From positions 214,475,385 to 214,539,384 of the forward strand of contig OU015490.1 in the NCBI GenBank assembly GCA_907164885.2: a DNA stretch of 64,000 nt, read 5' to 3'. The position numbers were made by a program, and so were the translations under genes. Positions 38,677 to 55,189 of the stretch are shown here, piece after piece. Source of the stretch: Dolomedes plantarius. Its lineage: Eukaryota; Arthropoda; Arachnida; Araneae; Dolomedidae. A model generated the notes under the pieces. The model was not told the DNA's origin. It did no database searches and worked only from the letters and a program-made list of their open reading frames with translations. Every line of letters starts with the position of its first letter. The stretch's first letter is position 1.

Positions 38677-38800
38677 TTAAGGCAAGAGACTGATTTGTCC
38701 CCAAATGACCAAGCCGTTCTGTGGAATCGAACCAAAGGACACGGCATGGAAGAATAAGATGTCATCCACTCTGAAGTGGGTAGCACTTGTCAAAGTAACA
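38677..38800 (-). other. Unassigned exon-like segment
   Basis: After a plausible acceptor (TATATTTTTCAG at 38801-38812, minus strand), about 40 codons are open, including FRVDDILFFHAVSFGSIPQ, ending at TAA 38677-38679. Not recognised. Confidence 0.25.
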
Positions 38801-38935
38801 CTGAAAAATATACTTAGCGGTTTTGTTTTCTTTTTAACTTTTCATTGTATGTCCAAGAACTCACTGATACCAATATAAATCATGGATTTACTTTACAGTA
38901 TAGACATTCTTTCTCCAAAGTCTGGGGCGTCAAGA

Positions 38936-39093
38936 CCTTCTGTCATCCATACAAATCTCACGAAGGTACTCTCTGGCCTCCAGGTTAATTTGCCCATATC
39001 CGACGTAGACACGAGAGCACTTAGTGTCTCTCGTCGGAGCTAAAATCGAGCACCCTGCATACCTAAACGAATACACTGTCTTCTGGAATGCTA
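38936..39093 (-). other. Unassigned exon-like segment with internal hairpin
   Basis: Minus strand, after CATTCCAG: an open run with YAGCSILAPTRDTKCSRVYV and INLEAREYLREIC before a TGA. The DNA at about 38999-39039 forms an imperfect hairpin (CCGACG-AGACAC / GTGTCT-CGTCGG). Protein not recognised. Confidence 0.25.
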
Positions 39094-39109
39094 CTGGCCG
39101 GATGATAAT

Positions 39110-39878
39110 GATTTATACACCTCCATACATTTTTGTTATAACTGACACCAACTGCAACAAAAATTTACCGCTTTTATTAATGTTAAGAGAACTGATTTGA
39201 ATATGTCTTGTTAATAGTCATTTACTGCTTTCACTTTGCTTTTCATATATCACTCTGAAATAACTTTTAATAGCAATGAAATAAATCGTTCTAAATTTTG
39301 TTCCCAGCAAAACACATATAATTAATACCACTTGCTAAATATTAATTACTTTGATAGAAGTTATCTGAAACGTCTAAATTGCTTTTGGGACTTTGTCAAG
39401 CATTTAGAGGAAACAATTAAGTTAATAACCACTTCGAAATCTTTCAGTCCATTCGATTACAGATGTAATTTTCTGCTAATGGTAGAAGGCAATTTTTGCG
39501 AAACTTTTACCTCCAAGAATGAGCGCATTATTGTGCTGTCATTAAAACTGTGATTTTCGCTGGGAAAGAATTAGGTCTGGTAGATAATGTATCAGAAAAT
39601 TATTTACTACAATTTTTCATTCCTTATGTAAACTGTATGTTGTTCACAGAATATAAAAGTTGAAATAATGGTATTTTGTAGTCTCGTTATATAATAGCAA
39701 TTATAAAATAATTCTGTTTTACATATTTTAAGTTCTAGTACTTTGCTTAACTAAATAACATATGAAGACAAAAAATTAGAATTTATTTCGATATTCAGTG
39801 CAATATATTGTGATACATTAGTCATTTATTATTTTAAATCAAACACAAATCTGACGTCATGATTCGAAATGTTAAATT

Positions 39879-39879
<1 letters not shown>
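39110..39879. other. AT-rich stretch, nothing recognised
   Basis: A 73-codon plus-strand frame at 39332-39553 has no family resemblance. Confidence 0.4.

Positions 39880-39953
<74 letters not shown>
39880..39953. repeat. (TA)n microsatellite
   Basis: Pure TA. Confidence 0.98.
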
Positions 39954-39955
<2 letters not shown>

Positions 39956-40453
39956 TGATTTTTTTTTTTATACTGACACTACTCAGATCCATATTTCGCT
40001 CGATCTGTCATGCAGAATTCCACCAAAATTGATTGAGGGGCTAAAGTCGACATGGGAAAGAGTTTCCATGAAAAACAAGTTCCGAAATTCGCCTGTAGGG
40101 GAAGATATGGCGCTTTTGTTGTTGGCACGTCCGAGAATTTGCATAAAAGGCAAGTGAAACATTAAAATACAAATTCACGACTATTTACTGAACAGCAGCG
40201 CAAGTATTTCGGGCTATAAAGATAAGGGATGAATACCGAAAAATTTGTATGCACACAAATGAATAACAAAGAAATTTCTCTGCAACACCACTTTATGCAG
40301 CAAATTCACTTCTCGCTCCTTCAATGTGACCACATTACTGGTGGACTGTACATTGCATACTGAATACTACGTTCTCAGCGGAGAAGCGTAACATGTCAAT
40401 TTTGGTCCCTCTTCAATTTTGGTTTAATTCCGGCTGATAGTTCGCCGGATATA
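39954..40453. other. Mixed stretch, nothing recognised
   Basis: Somewhat GC-richer than average; no protein recognised on either strand. Confidence 0.4.

Positions 40454-43222
<2,769 letters not shown>

Positions 43223-43280
<58 letters not shown>
43223..43280. repeat. (TA)n microsatellite
   Basis: Pure TA, hiding the exact 5' end of the following Helitron. Confidence 0.97.
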
Positions 43281-43285
<5 letters not shown>

Positions 43286-43742
43286 GCTTGTCTGTTTGTT
43301 TGTCCGCTATAGAATCATAGACTGTTTCACTCACCGGGACCAAATTCGGCACAGTTAATATTTAGAACCCGAGAAACTTAAATCGGGAAAAACGAAATTT
43401 GGGGCGCAATTAGTTTCTTTCAAATTAATTTTTTAAGGTTTTTTTTGTGCCTCTAAGAGGTGCGCGTACCCTCTGTGGATAGCTCTTTTCCCTAACCAGC
43501 TGCGTTCAGAGAGGATGCGTTCAAAGTGGTTGGTTTGGGGGTGACGGGGGAGGGTCAAATTCCAATGCGCGGGAGGAAGAGGATTGGGAATGACCTTTGG
43601 CCCTGGCCAACACTGACTCAAACAGAAAGCCTCCGCGCACAGTCCGTGACGTCACATACCCCGGTCATTCGAATCGTCCGGTTTCGGCTCATGAGCGTAC
43701 ATTTAAAAGCCTGATATTAGCACTTTTTGCTACTTCAATCAA

Positions 43743-43773
<31 letters not shown>

Positions 43774-44003
43774 GTTTGTGTGTGTTAGTTATGCATCTGG
43801 ATGTTTATCTTTAATTAAAATAAAGGATAAAACTAATAATGCCACCAAAGAAACGTGCTTCGTTTGGACAGTCTTCTGATGCGAAAAGAAAACAAGCACA
43901 AAGATTAGTAGAAACAGAAGAAGAAGGCACTCGAAGGCTTCAATATGCATGAAAAATTTAACATCTATATATCTACCCGGGCAACGCCGGGCAATAATGC
44001 TAG
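43281..44003 (+). mobile_element. Helitron derivative (family A, copy 2)
   Basis: Shares the 5' region of the 40.45-kb copy (AAAGAGCTTGTCTGTTTGTT and about 290 bp onward). Ends with an intact stem-loop CCCGGGCAACGCCGGG and CAATAATGCTAG at 44000-44003, followed by T. It is longer than copy 1 because it carries a TA run (43749-43774) and the start of a Helitron ORF. Confidence 0.85.
43839..43952 (+). pseudogene. N-terminal stub of a Helitron Rep/helicase ORF
   Basis: An ATG at 43839 reads MPPKKRASFGQSSDAKRKQA, then RLVETEEEGTRRLQYA and a TGA at 43950-43952, 37 codons. Basic, Lys/Arg- and Glu-rich N-termini beginning MPP(K/R)K are usual for Helitron proteins in arthropods. The rest of the protein is missing, and the 3' terminus of the element starts about 20 bp later. 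This shows the non-autonomous family arose by internal deletion of an autonomous Helitron. Confidence 0.65.

Positions 44004-44738
<735 letters not shown>

Positions 44739-44798
<60 letters not shown>
44739..44798. repeat. (TA)n microsatellite
   Basis: Pure TA. Confidence 0.97.
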
Positions 44799-44802
<4 letters not shown>

Positions 44803-46440
44803 CTGTCTACTTTGATTTATCAAATTATGAGTGTCTCTATTTCACACAAACTAAAGTTTCTACCAGAAAAAATGATTTTCTTAAGATATAGAATGTATTG
44901 CTAATCAATAAAATAGCAATTTTTTAAGAACCTTTGGAAGAATTTTCTTTGCCAATAGCTCATTTTTTCCTACTAAGTATAGCAATTGTAAAGATTGATG
45001 ACAGAAAAGAAATTATATAATTCGTTTTGTGACATGGACCGATTTTCGATAAATTACGCGGCAATTTAAGTCCCTAAATTTCTCTGAATTTAAACTTTTT
45101 GTACGTCATCTCTAAAATGAAAAATTGTTTAAACTTCTTTTTTAATTAGAGACTTGGGTTTTCTTTGAAAGTTATAGGATAAAATATTTGTTTAGAAGTA
45201 TGTCCAATATCGAAAATATTGAAATAAAAAAAATTACCTTCAATGGAAAGTAATTAAATTAGGACTTTTCGTATAAAAAAGACATATTTCTTTTAAAGAG
45301 TTATTACATTTATGAACTATATATTATGTAATATTTTATGAGTAGGGTCAGGTAGGGGAATTATTAACAGTATATGAATGATGGAATTATTTTAAAGAAA
45401 AAATATGACCGGGGTTTAAAATTAGAGTAGATGTCTGTTAAATAGCTATTTCAGCCTTTCTAAATACGTTGTATAAAAAATATTGTAAAAGAAATACAAT
45501 ATTAAAAAGCTGTAAGATACAATTTACAACTATCCCATTTATTTACAATTAACTAATACCTTTAGAATTACCCCGGCAACTTAAGGGAATTTGTAAACAA
45601 GAGTGTAAACTTTATGGTTTAAATAAAATTACGATACAAAAATGGTAGTAACTGTAAATCAGTTGACACTATATTGCTTCATACAGTGTTTTAAAACGTA
45701 ACCGTTTGTTTACAATTACAGTTTTAAATGAAAAAGTCAGATGGTGTTGTATGATGCAACAATACCAATCACTTCTTAGAGCACTATTCTTAAATGGTGT
45801 ATTCAGATTGTTTGCTTTAACATGCGACAATGCTGACAATAACATATTTTTTAGCGATATTGATAACAATGGGATATACACTGCGCGTATAACCTATCAA
45901 AGCTCTAGATTTATTTCAGTTTACCATCCAAATCTTATCCATCTGTCCAAGTCTATCACCACATCTCGGGTAGGTGGGTGGTCGGTCGGTCCACTATCTT
46001 AACCCCTTAACGATCCCATAATTTTCAATAAAATGATAATAAAAGTGCCTATTTTTACCGGAGGATTCTATTTATTTCTTGATCTACCACATCTATTTTT
46101 TTTAAAAAACCATTCCCAATTACATTATAAATAGTCTGGTGCTGCCATCTTGTATGTAAAATAAGAAATTTTTTTTCAGAATAAATGAAATGGATTGTTT
46201 TAATCTTTTTGGTGCGTTACTTTTAAAAACTCCAGCCCGCAAATATCATGGGCACGAGAAATAGAAAGCGAAACCTCACCCCGTAATTTTGAAGGGAGCG
46301 AGAAGAAAGGTGTTAACCAAGTCTATTTCCTGTAGATGTGTAATTCCTGTAGATGCGTAATTCTGGCTTGAAAGCCAGAGACTACTCTATTGATACATCT
46401 TTTAGCTATTTTATTCGATCTAAAATTACACGGCTAAAGT
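44799..46440. other. AT-rich stretch, nothing recognised
   Basis: A 98-codon plus-strand frame at 45706-46002 has no family resemblance. Confidence 0.45.
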
Positions 46441-46444
46441 AAAG

Positions 46445-46885
46445 AAGTTTATTTTTGCCGACAGTAAGGCAGGGGGGGGGGCTGGAGTTGGGTTGATGTG
46501 GCTTGCTCCCAGGGAGTCGGAGTACGTTGTGAGGACCTCGGCGTTTGGTAACGGAGAGCGCGGCTGTGAATCTCCTGGGGGATTTGATCCTCAGCAGAGG
46601 TATCACCTTCATCACCTTCATCACTGTATCACCTTCAAGGCTTCGGCTCGAAACCGGGCGATGGTCTGGGCTAAGAGTTACCATGGACGTTGGGGGCCCC
46701 GACTTCCGCCATATAGCGTTAGCTCCTGTTGCTCCGTTAGTCCTAAATTAGTACGGACCTCTGGTACTCTGTGCCGGGTGGTGTTGCTGTCGCCGATTAG
46801 ACTACAGTCAGTCATCAGGTCTTACGTTTGTCTCATGCCTCTTTGGTGTAATGACGTATTATTTGACCTTCGGCTGACATAAATA
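46445..46885. other. GC-rich block of unknown origin
   Basis: Strongly GC-richer than both flanks, with overlapping frames on both strands and a short duplicated TATCACCTTCATCACC motif (46600-46635). A SINE, retroelement 5' region or old exon are all possible. No tRNA-like box pair was convincing. Confidence 0.35.
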
Positions 46886-48655
46886 AACACTTGTTCTCTT
46901 TGTCACTGAAAATAAAACGATGAAAAACAAACCTGTTATATGTTCTACAATTAATGTTATAAGTGTATAAGATAGCAATGACTTCGCCGCTTATACTGCC
47001 CAAGTAAAAAGATGTACCCACTTCTTTAAAAGAACCCTTTTCTGTAATGATTTGTACATAGTCCTGCACATGAGTTTCTCTGCAATAACCGATGTCTTTT
47101 GGTGTACTTTCGGCGACTTTTGAAATCTACCGTGCCAAGGAGTACCCACTTCTTCACTTTAACCAATAACATTTCAAGATACTCCATAACGTTCCTAGAC
47201 AAGTGAGCTACATCAGCTTTGATTTTCTACATTCCTCACTATTGTTATCACAACCTGTTCGGTGAAACATTGTTCAGATAATCAAAAATAACTTACCGCA
47301 ATAGATACTGCCTCATTTTTTTGTTAATATTGAATTATATTCTGGTGCCATGATGCTATTTAGTAAATTAATTATTAAATAAAAACATACACAAATTCCA
47401 GAATATCATACGAAGATCTTATTTGAATAGTGGTCTAACTCCACTTTAAAAAAACATTAAGTTAGCCTCACTTTCATGTTCATACAAGTCATTTCTATCT
47501 TATTTTTAAATTGGTACACCTCCAGATCATTTCTGCTACTTACAGAGGACATTACAAAGCAGACTTCAGCAGTCATTTCACAGCATTCCTTAGAATTTAA
47601 GGCTCTTTTTCTGAAAATGAAAAGGAATGGAGTTGGACCATTATGCAAATAAGGTCTTCATATTTACATATACGCCATTCAGAAAACTTTGTGGTGTAAT
47701 TGTAAATGGAGCTTCAGCTTATCCTGTGAAAAAATTTAAATTACAGTATAAATAATTAATAAATAATGTTATGTTTATATTGTTATTGTTTTTGTTCAGT
47801 GAGAGCGGTATTTATTCTCAAAATAAGGATTTTTTCCAAGTCATTCAAAACCGCTTATCAACCTTTTTTGACAAAAAATACTTCAGTCATAAACGTTAAC
47901 AAATAACCTCGAATTATAATTCCAACATCAATTTGCAGTTATGGAGGGAAGTAAAAGTGATGATGTTTCTACAATGCAACCAATATTCCCTACCCCAAAA
48001 CGAAAATCCCCTACCTGTTTACAATTTAACCGAATTTACAGTTACCCCACCAAACCCTATATCTTTACATATGCATTTATGTTTACATATATATTTGTGC
48101 TGAAAATTAATAAAAACCTTTTTTCCGAAAATTGAAATGCATTTATACCATAATCAAGTCCACTTCGCTTATAATGTTGTCAACGTTAATAAGAAGCAAA
48201 TTTTAAGCATACTATTGGCATTTTATACATGCATAAAATATTTGCTACATTTTATTTCGCATAAAACCCTTTTAAAATGCAAATTGTACACATTCCGCAC
48301 GTAAAATTCCTAAATACATAGCATTTCAAAAAGTAAATCTTGAATAAAATTTAAAGAATCTGGAGTTTTGGGCTTCGGAGTATTTATATGCATAAAATGC
48401 CAAAAGCAACATATTTTCGCAGTTCAAAGTTTACCTTTGAAATGTATCTTTCACCTGGAATGCTTTCTACTCTCCATATATAAATGTATAAAAGCTTTTG
48501 CATGCATCAGTAAATTTTTGAACAAGTTCCGAAAAAAAAATAAGGATGTTGTACGCAGACGGAGAGTCATTTCTCATTTTCAGCATAAATGCTAGAAATT
48601 CGAATCCGTCTTGGTAAAAACAACAAATACATTTGGATGGTCCTAATTTTTTGCA
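46886..48655. other. AT-rich stretch, nothing recognised
   Basis: Short frames only (for example 47941-48135), none with family features. Confidence 0.45.
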
Positions 48656-48659
48656 TCAT

Positions 48660-50200
48660 TGTTAGTTTGTGTTACAACTTAATTCGTGCTTGTATAATTA
48701 TAACTATTAAAATAGATGTGTTTTTAGTTGATTCTTTCTTGTCTAAATACTGAACCATGACAAATTGTTTTCCAAAAATTAATAAAATGTAATAATATTA
48801 AGTTTTATTCATTTGTCACACAAGTATATTTTAAGTCCTGCTTAACTAAATGCAATTATAAAATAAGTGAATTTTTTTTATTGATTCATTTATCATTCAA
48901 ATTTTGAAATATAATAATTTTTTTTCAAAACTTAACATTTTTATACAATTAATTTTACTTACGTATCACATACATTAAATACGGTTTGAGATACATGTAA
49001 TTTTATTGTTGATTCGTTTATCGTCTAATTTTTTAAACAAAACTATATTCTTCAAACAATTTCACAAATTTAATACAATTTAATATGTAATTGTATAAAT
49101 ATAATTATTAAGATACATGTTTTTTTATTCTTGATTCATTTGTCATCTTAATTGGGAATCATGTAGAATTTTTTCGGAAAATGTATAATATTTATAAATA
49201 CTATAAAATGTATAAATACTATGGAAATTTAATCATTTATTCAACAATTTAATACAATTTAATTTGCACATGTTTAAACATAATTATTAAAGCACATGTG
49301 ATTTTATTGTTGATTCATTCCTTGTCGAAATTTTGATCCTTAGGGATTTTTAGTCCATAACTGAAAAAAATTAATATCATTAAATTTTATTCATGATTCT
49401 AACAATTTAATAGACTTTAATTTGTGTTCGTATGAATATAACTATTAAAACGTGTGCATTTAATGATTATTCGTCTCTCGTCTAAATTTTGAACCATAAA
49501 GATTTTTTTTTCGATAAATGTATAAAATTCAATACAATTAAATTTTATTATTTACTAAAAAATTTCATACAATTTAATTCGCGCTTGTAATAAATGAGAT
49601 TATTATGACACATGTGTATATTGTTTACTAATTTATCGTTTAAGCTTTGAACCATAACCAATTTATATCAATAATAAATTGAATACAATTTAATACAGTT
49701 AAATTTTGTTCCTTAATAAAATCAATTTAACACAATTTAATTCTCCCCTCTTAAATTGTAATTATTAAAATACATATCTTATTTACTTTTTATTTATTTT
49801 GAACAATAATGATATTTTTTCGATAAATGAAAAAAAAATTAATACAATTATTTTTTATAGATTCATCACACAACTTAATACAATTTAATTCTCACTTCTA
49901 TGGATATAATTAATAAAGCACTTGTGATTTTAATATTCATTCATTGACCGTTTAAATTTTGAAACATAACGACATTTTGTCGATAACTGAATAAAAGTTA
50001 ATGGAATCAAGTTTTGTTTCTTATAACACAATTTAATACATATTTAATTCACGTCTGTATAAATGCATTATTGAAATACATATCAATCTAATTTTCATTC
50101 ATTTCTCGTCTAAATTTTGAACCATAACGAATTTTTATATATAAATGAATAAAAATTAATACACTCTTTTTTATTTATTACACAATTTCGAATTATTCTT
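48660..50200. repeat. Degenerate tandem repeat, unit about 155 bp, roughly ten units
   Basis: The same words recur in order about every 150-165 bp: GATTCATT.(A/G)TC, TAAATTTTGAACCATAA, AATACAATTTAATT and TATAATTATTAAA. Anchor ATTATTAA-type positions are near 48709, 49105, 49285, 49445, 49600, 49760, 49910 and 50065. Units are heavily diverged and AT-rich. Confidence 0.8.
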
Positions 50201-50967
50201 ACACAATTGGTTACAGGAAATTAATTGTTTTCGATGGAATTTTCATGAATTAAAAAATTCCTGCCACTAAAAATTTATAAAACATTAAAATAATAAAATA
50301 GTTCGCACGATTGAAACTATATTTCATAAATCTGTAATTTACGAAAGAAAACAAAAAACTTTTCTCTTATATTTCCAAAAAAAAGTAAATTCTTGTCACA
50401 ACTGCGAGAAAAAAGTAATTTTTTATAATAATTAAATGCCACTAAATGACAGATTGCAGAAAAATTGTTTTAATGTATGCACAATGTTGCAGCTGACGGA
50501 GGACAAAAAACCGATGGATTACCGTCGAGAAATTCATAACTAGAGTAATCAATCCAAAAGCAATTTTTCATTTAATACTAATTACTGTAATTAAAGTATA
50601 ATGCATTAATCGATATAAAATATTAACATATACGTTTTCCATCATTTTACCTTGCAAAAAAATTCACAAAAATTTAATATTGACCGGAAGAGAAAAAAAT
50701 GCGTCTGTTTAAAAGTAAAAATTTAATCATTATATAAATATCCATGTCTATATCACACAATTTATAGAATAAAAAATCATAGATAAAAACTGAAATTAAC
50801 AAAGTTAATGGCAAAACAATGGGGTATGTGCGTCTTAGTATGCGCGTCTTAGGTCTTAGTAAAGGCGGTCACCCCAAAATGTCTTGGTGGTCCACCGGTC
50901 GATCGGGATTGACTTAATGCCCAACCCTGTTTTAGAGCTTATACTGGTTTTTCCCTTTAAACTTTGT

Positions 50968-50970
<3 letters not shown>
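50201..50970. other. AT-rich stretch with a GC-richer tail
   Basis: 50820-50960 is GC-richer, with GCGTCTTAG repeated three times. No gene recognised. Confidence 0.4.

Positions 50971-51035
<65 letters not shown>
50971..51035. repeat. (TA)n microsatellite
   Basis: Pure TA. Confidence 0.98.
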
Positions 51036-51037
<2 letters not shown>

Positions 51038-51410
51038 ATATAAATAGAGACACAACAGAAATTCCTAAAGGCACGACATTAGAGGCAGCATCAGTAGATA
51101 ATCTACGGAAGGGGCTTATGAGAAAAACAAAAGGAAGTAATTTTATGACCTGCAGCTCACGCAAAGATTCACAACCGATAACGAAGCAAGCTAATAAATA
51201 AGGATTTCGTGAAACAAGTTGGAAAGAAGAACGAAAAAAAAAAAGGACTTTAGAAATCGAATTGAGAAATGAAGGAATGAGATCGGATGATTCTAAAGAG
51301 AGGGAATGTTGAAAATGAAAATACAACTTTGCGTGCGAACAAATATTAGGTACACATGCCATTGAATAAAACAGAGGTATAAGTGTGGAAATCAATGACT
51401 TTTAGAAAAC
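51036..51410. other. Mixed stretch between two TA arrays
   Basis: Purine-rich on the plus strand, with an A-run at 51235-51242. No protein recognised. Confidence 0.4.
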
Positions 51411-51776
<366 letters not shown>

Positions 51777-51799
51777 GTGACACTCTAAAAATTTAAATA

Positions 51800-51935
51800 A
51801 CAATAGCTGAGGTTGAAAGTGAAGCTAGAATTGAAGCTGCAAATTCACTTTAAATCCATCACTAACCAGCTGAATTTGCGTATGAATCGAAAAGAATATA
51901 TAAAGAGAAATCAAAAAATGACCCAATAAAATAAT
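51800..51935 (+). pseudogene. N-terminal scrap of an autonomous Helitron protein
   Basis: Reads [14 protein letters not shown], stop, then PAEFAYESKRIYKEKSKND, stop. The AEFAY.SK..Y part matches the spacing of the segment that precedes the first cysteine cluster in arthropod Helitron proteins. The Rep (HUH) domain itself is not found. Confidence 0.45.
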
Positions 51936-52059
51936 CTTACACGTTCGCTGTCCCTCCGCATTTAATACGAGTAACACCGTATTTTTTTCTTTTGTTTTTT
52001 TAGTTTCATTTTACAAACGACAATTTTGGAGAACTCAACAATTCACGATACTGCAAGTT

Positions 52060-52840
52060 CCAACTCTATCACCTACATGTGGCATGAGTGCATTGCCGGC
52101 CGCGGAGCTAACGAAATAGGAAATCGTCTGTACCATCACATAAAGTCTTAATTTCTTACTTATAATTTTTTAAATGTTACTTCTTATTCAGATACATGTT
52201 GTGGACAAAAGTGAAACAGTTATGTTTCAGTTATGTTTCAGCCTTTTTTTTGAAAGCGATGAGGGATTTCACCCATTTGTCGACAATTGATCGCAAATTT
52301 TTGGTACCTGGTTACACCCCCATGATCTTGTAGGAAAGCAAGAAAAAAAAATGGAGCACCAATATATCACCCGTACTATTGGTATCTGCTACTGAAAGAA
52401 ACAGTAAAAAAAAATGACGCCTATGAAATGACACAAGAATTATTTATTTATTTATTTATTTTATATATATACTGTGTTGAAAGATAGTTTAGTAAATAGG
52501 AAAAATAACTCTGAGGGTGAGCCTTTTAAGTGGCATTTTATTCAATGGCTATGTCATACGAGAATCGAAGGAGTCATAGAGTATAAAATAAATCTTGAAG
52601 ACGCCGAGTTTTTAAAATTAAGCTTTCTGCGTCATAGTAACACAATTACAAACCTCTCTTGTAAAAAAGTACAAGGATACCGTTCAAATTTCAACCGACA
52701 AAAAGAAAGATCTGTTAAATCTGCTTCCACTGAAACGACCAATATTCCATCATTACTACTTGGAACTAAAAACAGCAAGTAATAAAGAAAATTCAGATCC
52801 AGATCTTGAAGATATTGACCCTGATAACAATCCTTGAAAA
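52060..52840 (+). pseudogene. Coding-like fragments of an unidentified element inside the Helitron region
   Basis: At 52066-52151 the frame reads YMWHECIAGRGANEIGNRLY. The EIG/RG pattern is like a recurrent arthropod TE-type protein I cannot name. At 52474-52782 there is a 102-codon open frame (from LKDSLVNRKNNSEGEPFKWH, containing IEYKINLEDAEFLKLSFL), with an acidic continuation (ENSDPDLEDIDPDNNP) to TGA near 52838. Neither part corresponds to a Helitron domain. They may be remains of a different transposon or captured sequence. An (ATTT)n run separates them (52441-52464). Confidence 0.35.
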
Positions 52841-52989
52841 TATTAGTTATCTATAAAACAAGTTAAGGTTATTTATATCATATTTATTTCGTGTAATCAA
52901 AATACAAATTATTGAAATGAATTTTCTTTATCGGCGGTCAAGGGAAAATTTAGTCATTCATGTTCCGATTTGTTCATACCGCTTTGAAA

Positions 52990-54114
52990 ATATCTTTGTC
53001 CAGATTATTTCCTTTTAGTAATGAAATTGCTCAACAATACAGAATTCTGTTCAAATATATTTAAGTTATAATTATTGATGAGATCAGCATGATTAGCGCT
53101 CACTTATTATTGAAAATTGATTCCAGATTAAAGCAAGTAACTGGAAATTTTGAATTGAGTTTTGACGGGTTAGATATTATTTTCATCGGAGATTTACGTC
53201 AATTACCACCAGTTCGCACTACACCCATTTATAAACAACCCAAACAGACTATTGTGGGACCAATATTATGGCAAAATCTAAAATTTTTTGAACTAGATCA
53301 GGTCATGTGTCAAGCGAATAAATAATTTTATTCTATTGTTACGAAAATTGGAAATGGTAACCGTCTTGAAGAAATCGAAATAGGTCCAGTTGAATATCGT
53401 TTTGTACTGTAGAAGAAGCTAAAATTAGTTGTCCGCAGGGCATATGCTTATTCAACACGAACCATTCAGTCATTGAGTATAGTAATAAAACATGGAATTC
53501 GTATACCGAGAAAATAACTTCCACTTCATAAAATGTATAAACTGCCTGTACTTCAAAAGAACAAGGAACTTTCGTCCACCAAAAACTGCATAAAATGTCA
53601 TTAATTGATACAAATGGATTCCCTTATCTAATGATTTTTGTGAAAAATATTTATAACATGATTACCACAAATATCGACATATCAGACGGATTAGTGAATG
53701 GTACCGTTGGAAAATTAGTTCATGTAGAGACAGATGACGATGAAGTGGTTTAAAGAGCACGGTTTCGAGTTTCCAGATATACCTCAAATAAGTGAAAAAC
53801 TAAGACACAAAGCAGCATGTAACGCATTAGAAAATAACTTCAGTAGAATGTCTATGCCAATTGTACACTATTCCACTCAACAACAAACTGTTTTTGCTAA
53901 ACGTACCCACATTCAATTGGTCTTTGCTTGTGCTACCACAATTCATAAATCGCAAGGTAGCACGTTTTTGGAATTTGTTTATGAATACGATCGACGTCAC
54001 AGTCAATTGTTGTTATATGTTGCTGTATCCCGTATGACGAGTATTGAAGGATTACATATAACAACTCAGAACAATGAAAATATATTTTACATGGTCGAAG
54101 AACATCGTAATTAA
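52990..54114 (+). pseudogene. Helitron Pif1-type DNA helicase, decayed
   Basis: SNEIAQQYRILFKYI, a stop, then VIIIDEISMIS (Walker B, DE) at about 53065. LDIIFIGDLRQLPPVRTTPIYK (motif III) and QANK with a stop (53323-53325) follow. IGNGNRLEEIEIG, LHKMSLIDTNGFPYL, then CATTIHKSQGSTF (53931-53970) and VAVSRMTSIEGLH (54020-54060), helicase motifs V/VI, complete the order. At least four stops or frameshifts. The Walker A part upstream is missing. In active Helitrons this unwinds the transposing strand. Confidence 0.88.
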
Positions 54115-54183
54115 CAATAAATTCACAAACGGAATTCAAACGACTTTCACTAAACAAACTAGAAACTACAACCTCTGACAATA

Positions 54184-55163
54184 AAGTTCGGTGAATGAAG
54201 TCAGAACGGCAGATCTGGCAACACTGGCGATACAAAACGTTGCACCTGCGTAGCAGTAGGTGTTGACCATCTGCCCCCACGGTTGTTCAGTTGAGCGTCG
54301 TTTGTGTTCCGTGTAAGACTTGTTTTACAAAGGGCTTGTTTAGTGCGTTTGTTCCGTGCGACAAATCGTTACCCGGAATTTAGGGATGAGAAAAACGTGT
54401 TGTCGTCTTGTGCCACATCACTTGGATGACGATCACAAGCAGTCACGTTAAGAGGCTTCACATGATTTTGTTGAATTGGCGGATGCGACATCAAACATAT
54501 TTAACTGTATTGTCACTAAGGATGAGTCCTGGTGTCTCAGGTACGATCCTGAAACGAGACGGCAAAGCATGGAATAGCGTTCTCCTGCATCACCTCGTCG
54601 TAAAAAGCTCAGAGCAGAAAAATCACGCATCAAAAGGATGGTCATCACCTTTTCTGATAGTCAAGGCATTATCCACAAGGAATTTCTACCTGAGGGAACG
54701 ACGATGAATGCTGAAGGGTACATTGAATTTTTGACCCGTTTCATGAAACGTCTACGCAGGGTACGATCCCAGTACGCACAACAAGGTTCATGGATTTTTG
54801 TTCACGACAATGCTCGCCCTCACACAGCCAATATCGTCAAACAGTTCCTGGCAAAAAAGGGGGTAGTGCAAATTGAATATCCACCATACTCGCCAGATAT
54901 CAATCCTCTAGACTTCTTCCTATTCCCACAACTCAAACTCGCTTTGAAAGGAAAGAGATTTGACGATATTCCTGACATCCAACGAAACGTGACGAGGATT
55001 TTGAACCCCATCCTAAAAGAAGACTTCTTGCAAAGTTTCTAGAACATGTATAGCAGATGTCAGGGGTGCATAGTTATGGAATCGTGACTATTTCGAAGGA
55101 CGGTAAGGTAACTTTCGTTGATATTTCATCTACGTTAATGTTACAGGACTATTCACCGAACTT
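54184..55163 (+). mobile_element. mariner element, internally deleted, inserted in the Helitron
   Basis: Inverted ends AAGTTCGGTGAAT (54184-54196) and ATTCACCGAACTT (55151-55163), each with TA next to it. The similarity continues outward (TCTGACAA / TCTGGCAA), so the true ends could be 10 bp further out. About 980 bp against about 1.3 kb for intact relatives. It separates the helicase and endonuclease parts of the surrounding Helitron. Confidence 0.87.
54409..55106 (+). pseudogene. mariner DD34D transposase, N-terminus deleted
   Basis: From VPHHLDDDHKQSR and a stop, the frame continues EASHDFVELADATSN, CIVTKDESW (first catalytic D) and DPETRRQSME followed by TAG (54568-54570). An open run to 55042 follows: MVITFSDSQGIIHKEFL, FVHDNARPHTAN (second D), YPPYSPDINPLDFFLFPQLK (third D, 34 residues after the second). 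After TAG the end of the family protein is still visible (NMYSRCQGCIVMES). The helix-turn-helix DNA-binding half is missing. The catalytic aspartates are all kept, but it is not functional. Confidence 0.9.
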
Positions 55164-55189
55164 TATTGCCAGACCTTGTATAAATGGAA

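Noticed and set aside
45706..46002. 98-codon plus-strand frame
   Set aside because: No domain, no splice or codon context, ordinary composition for chance.
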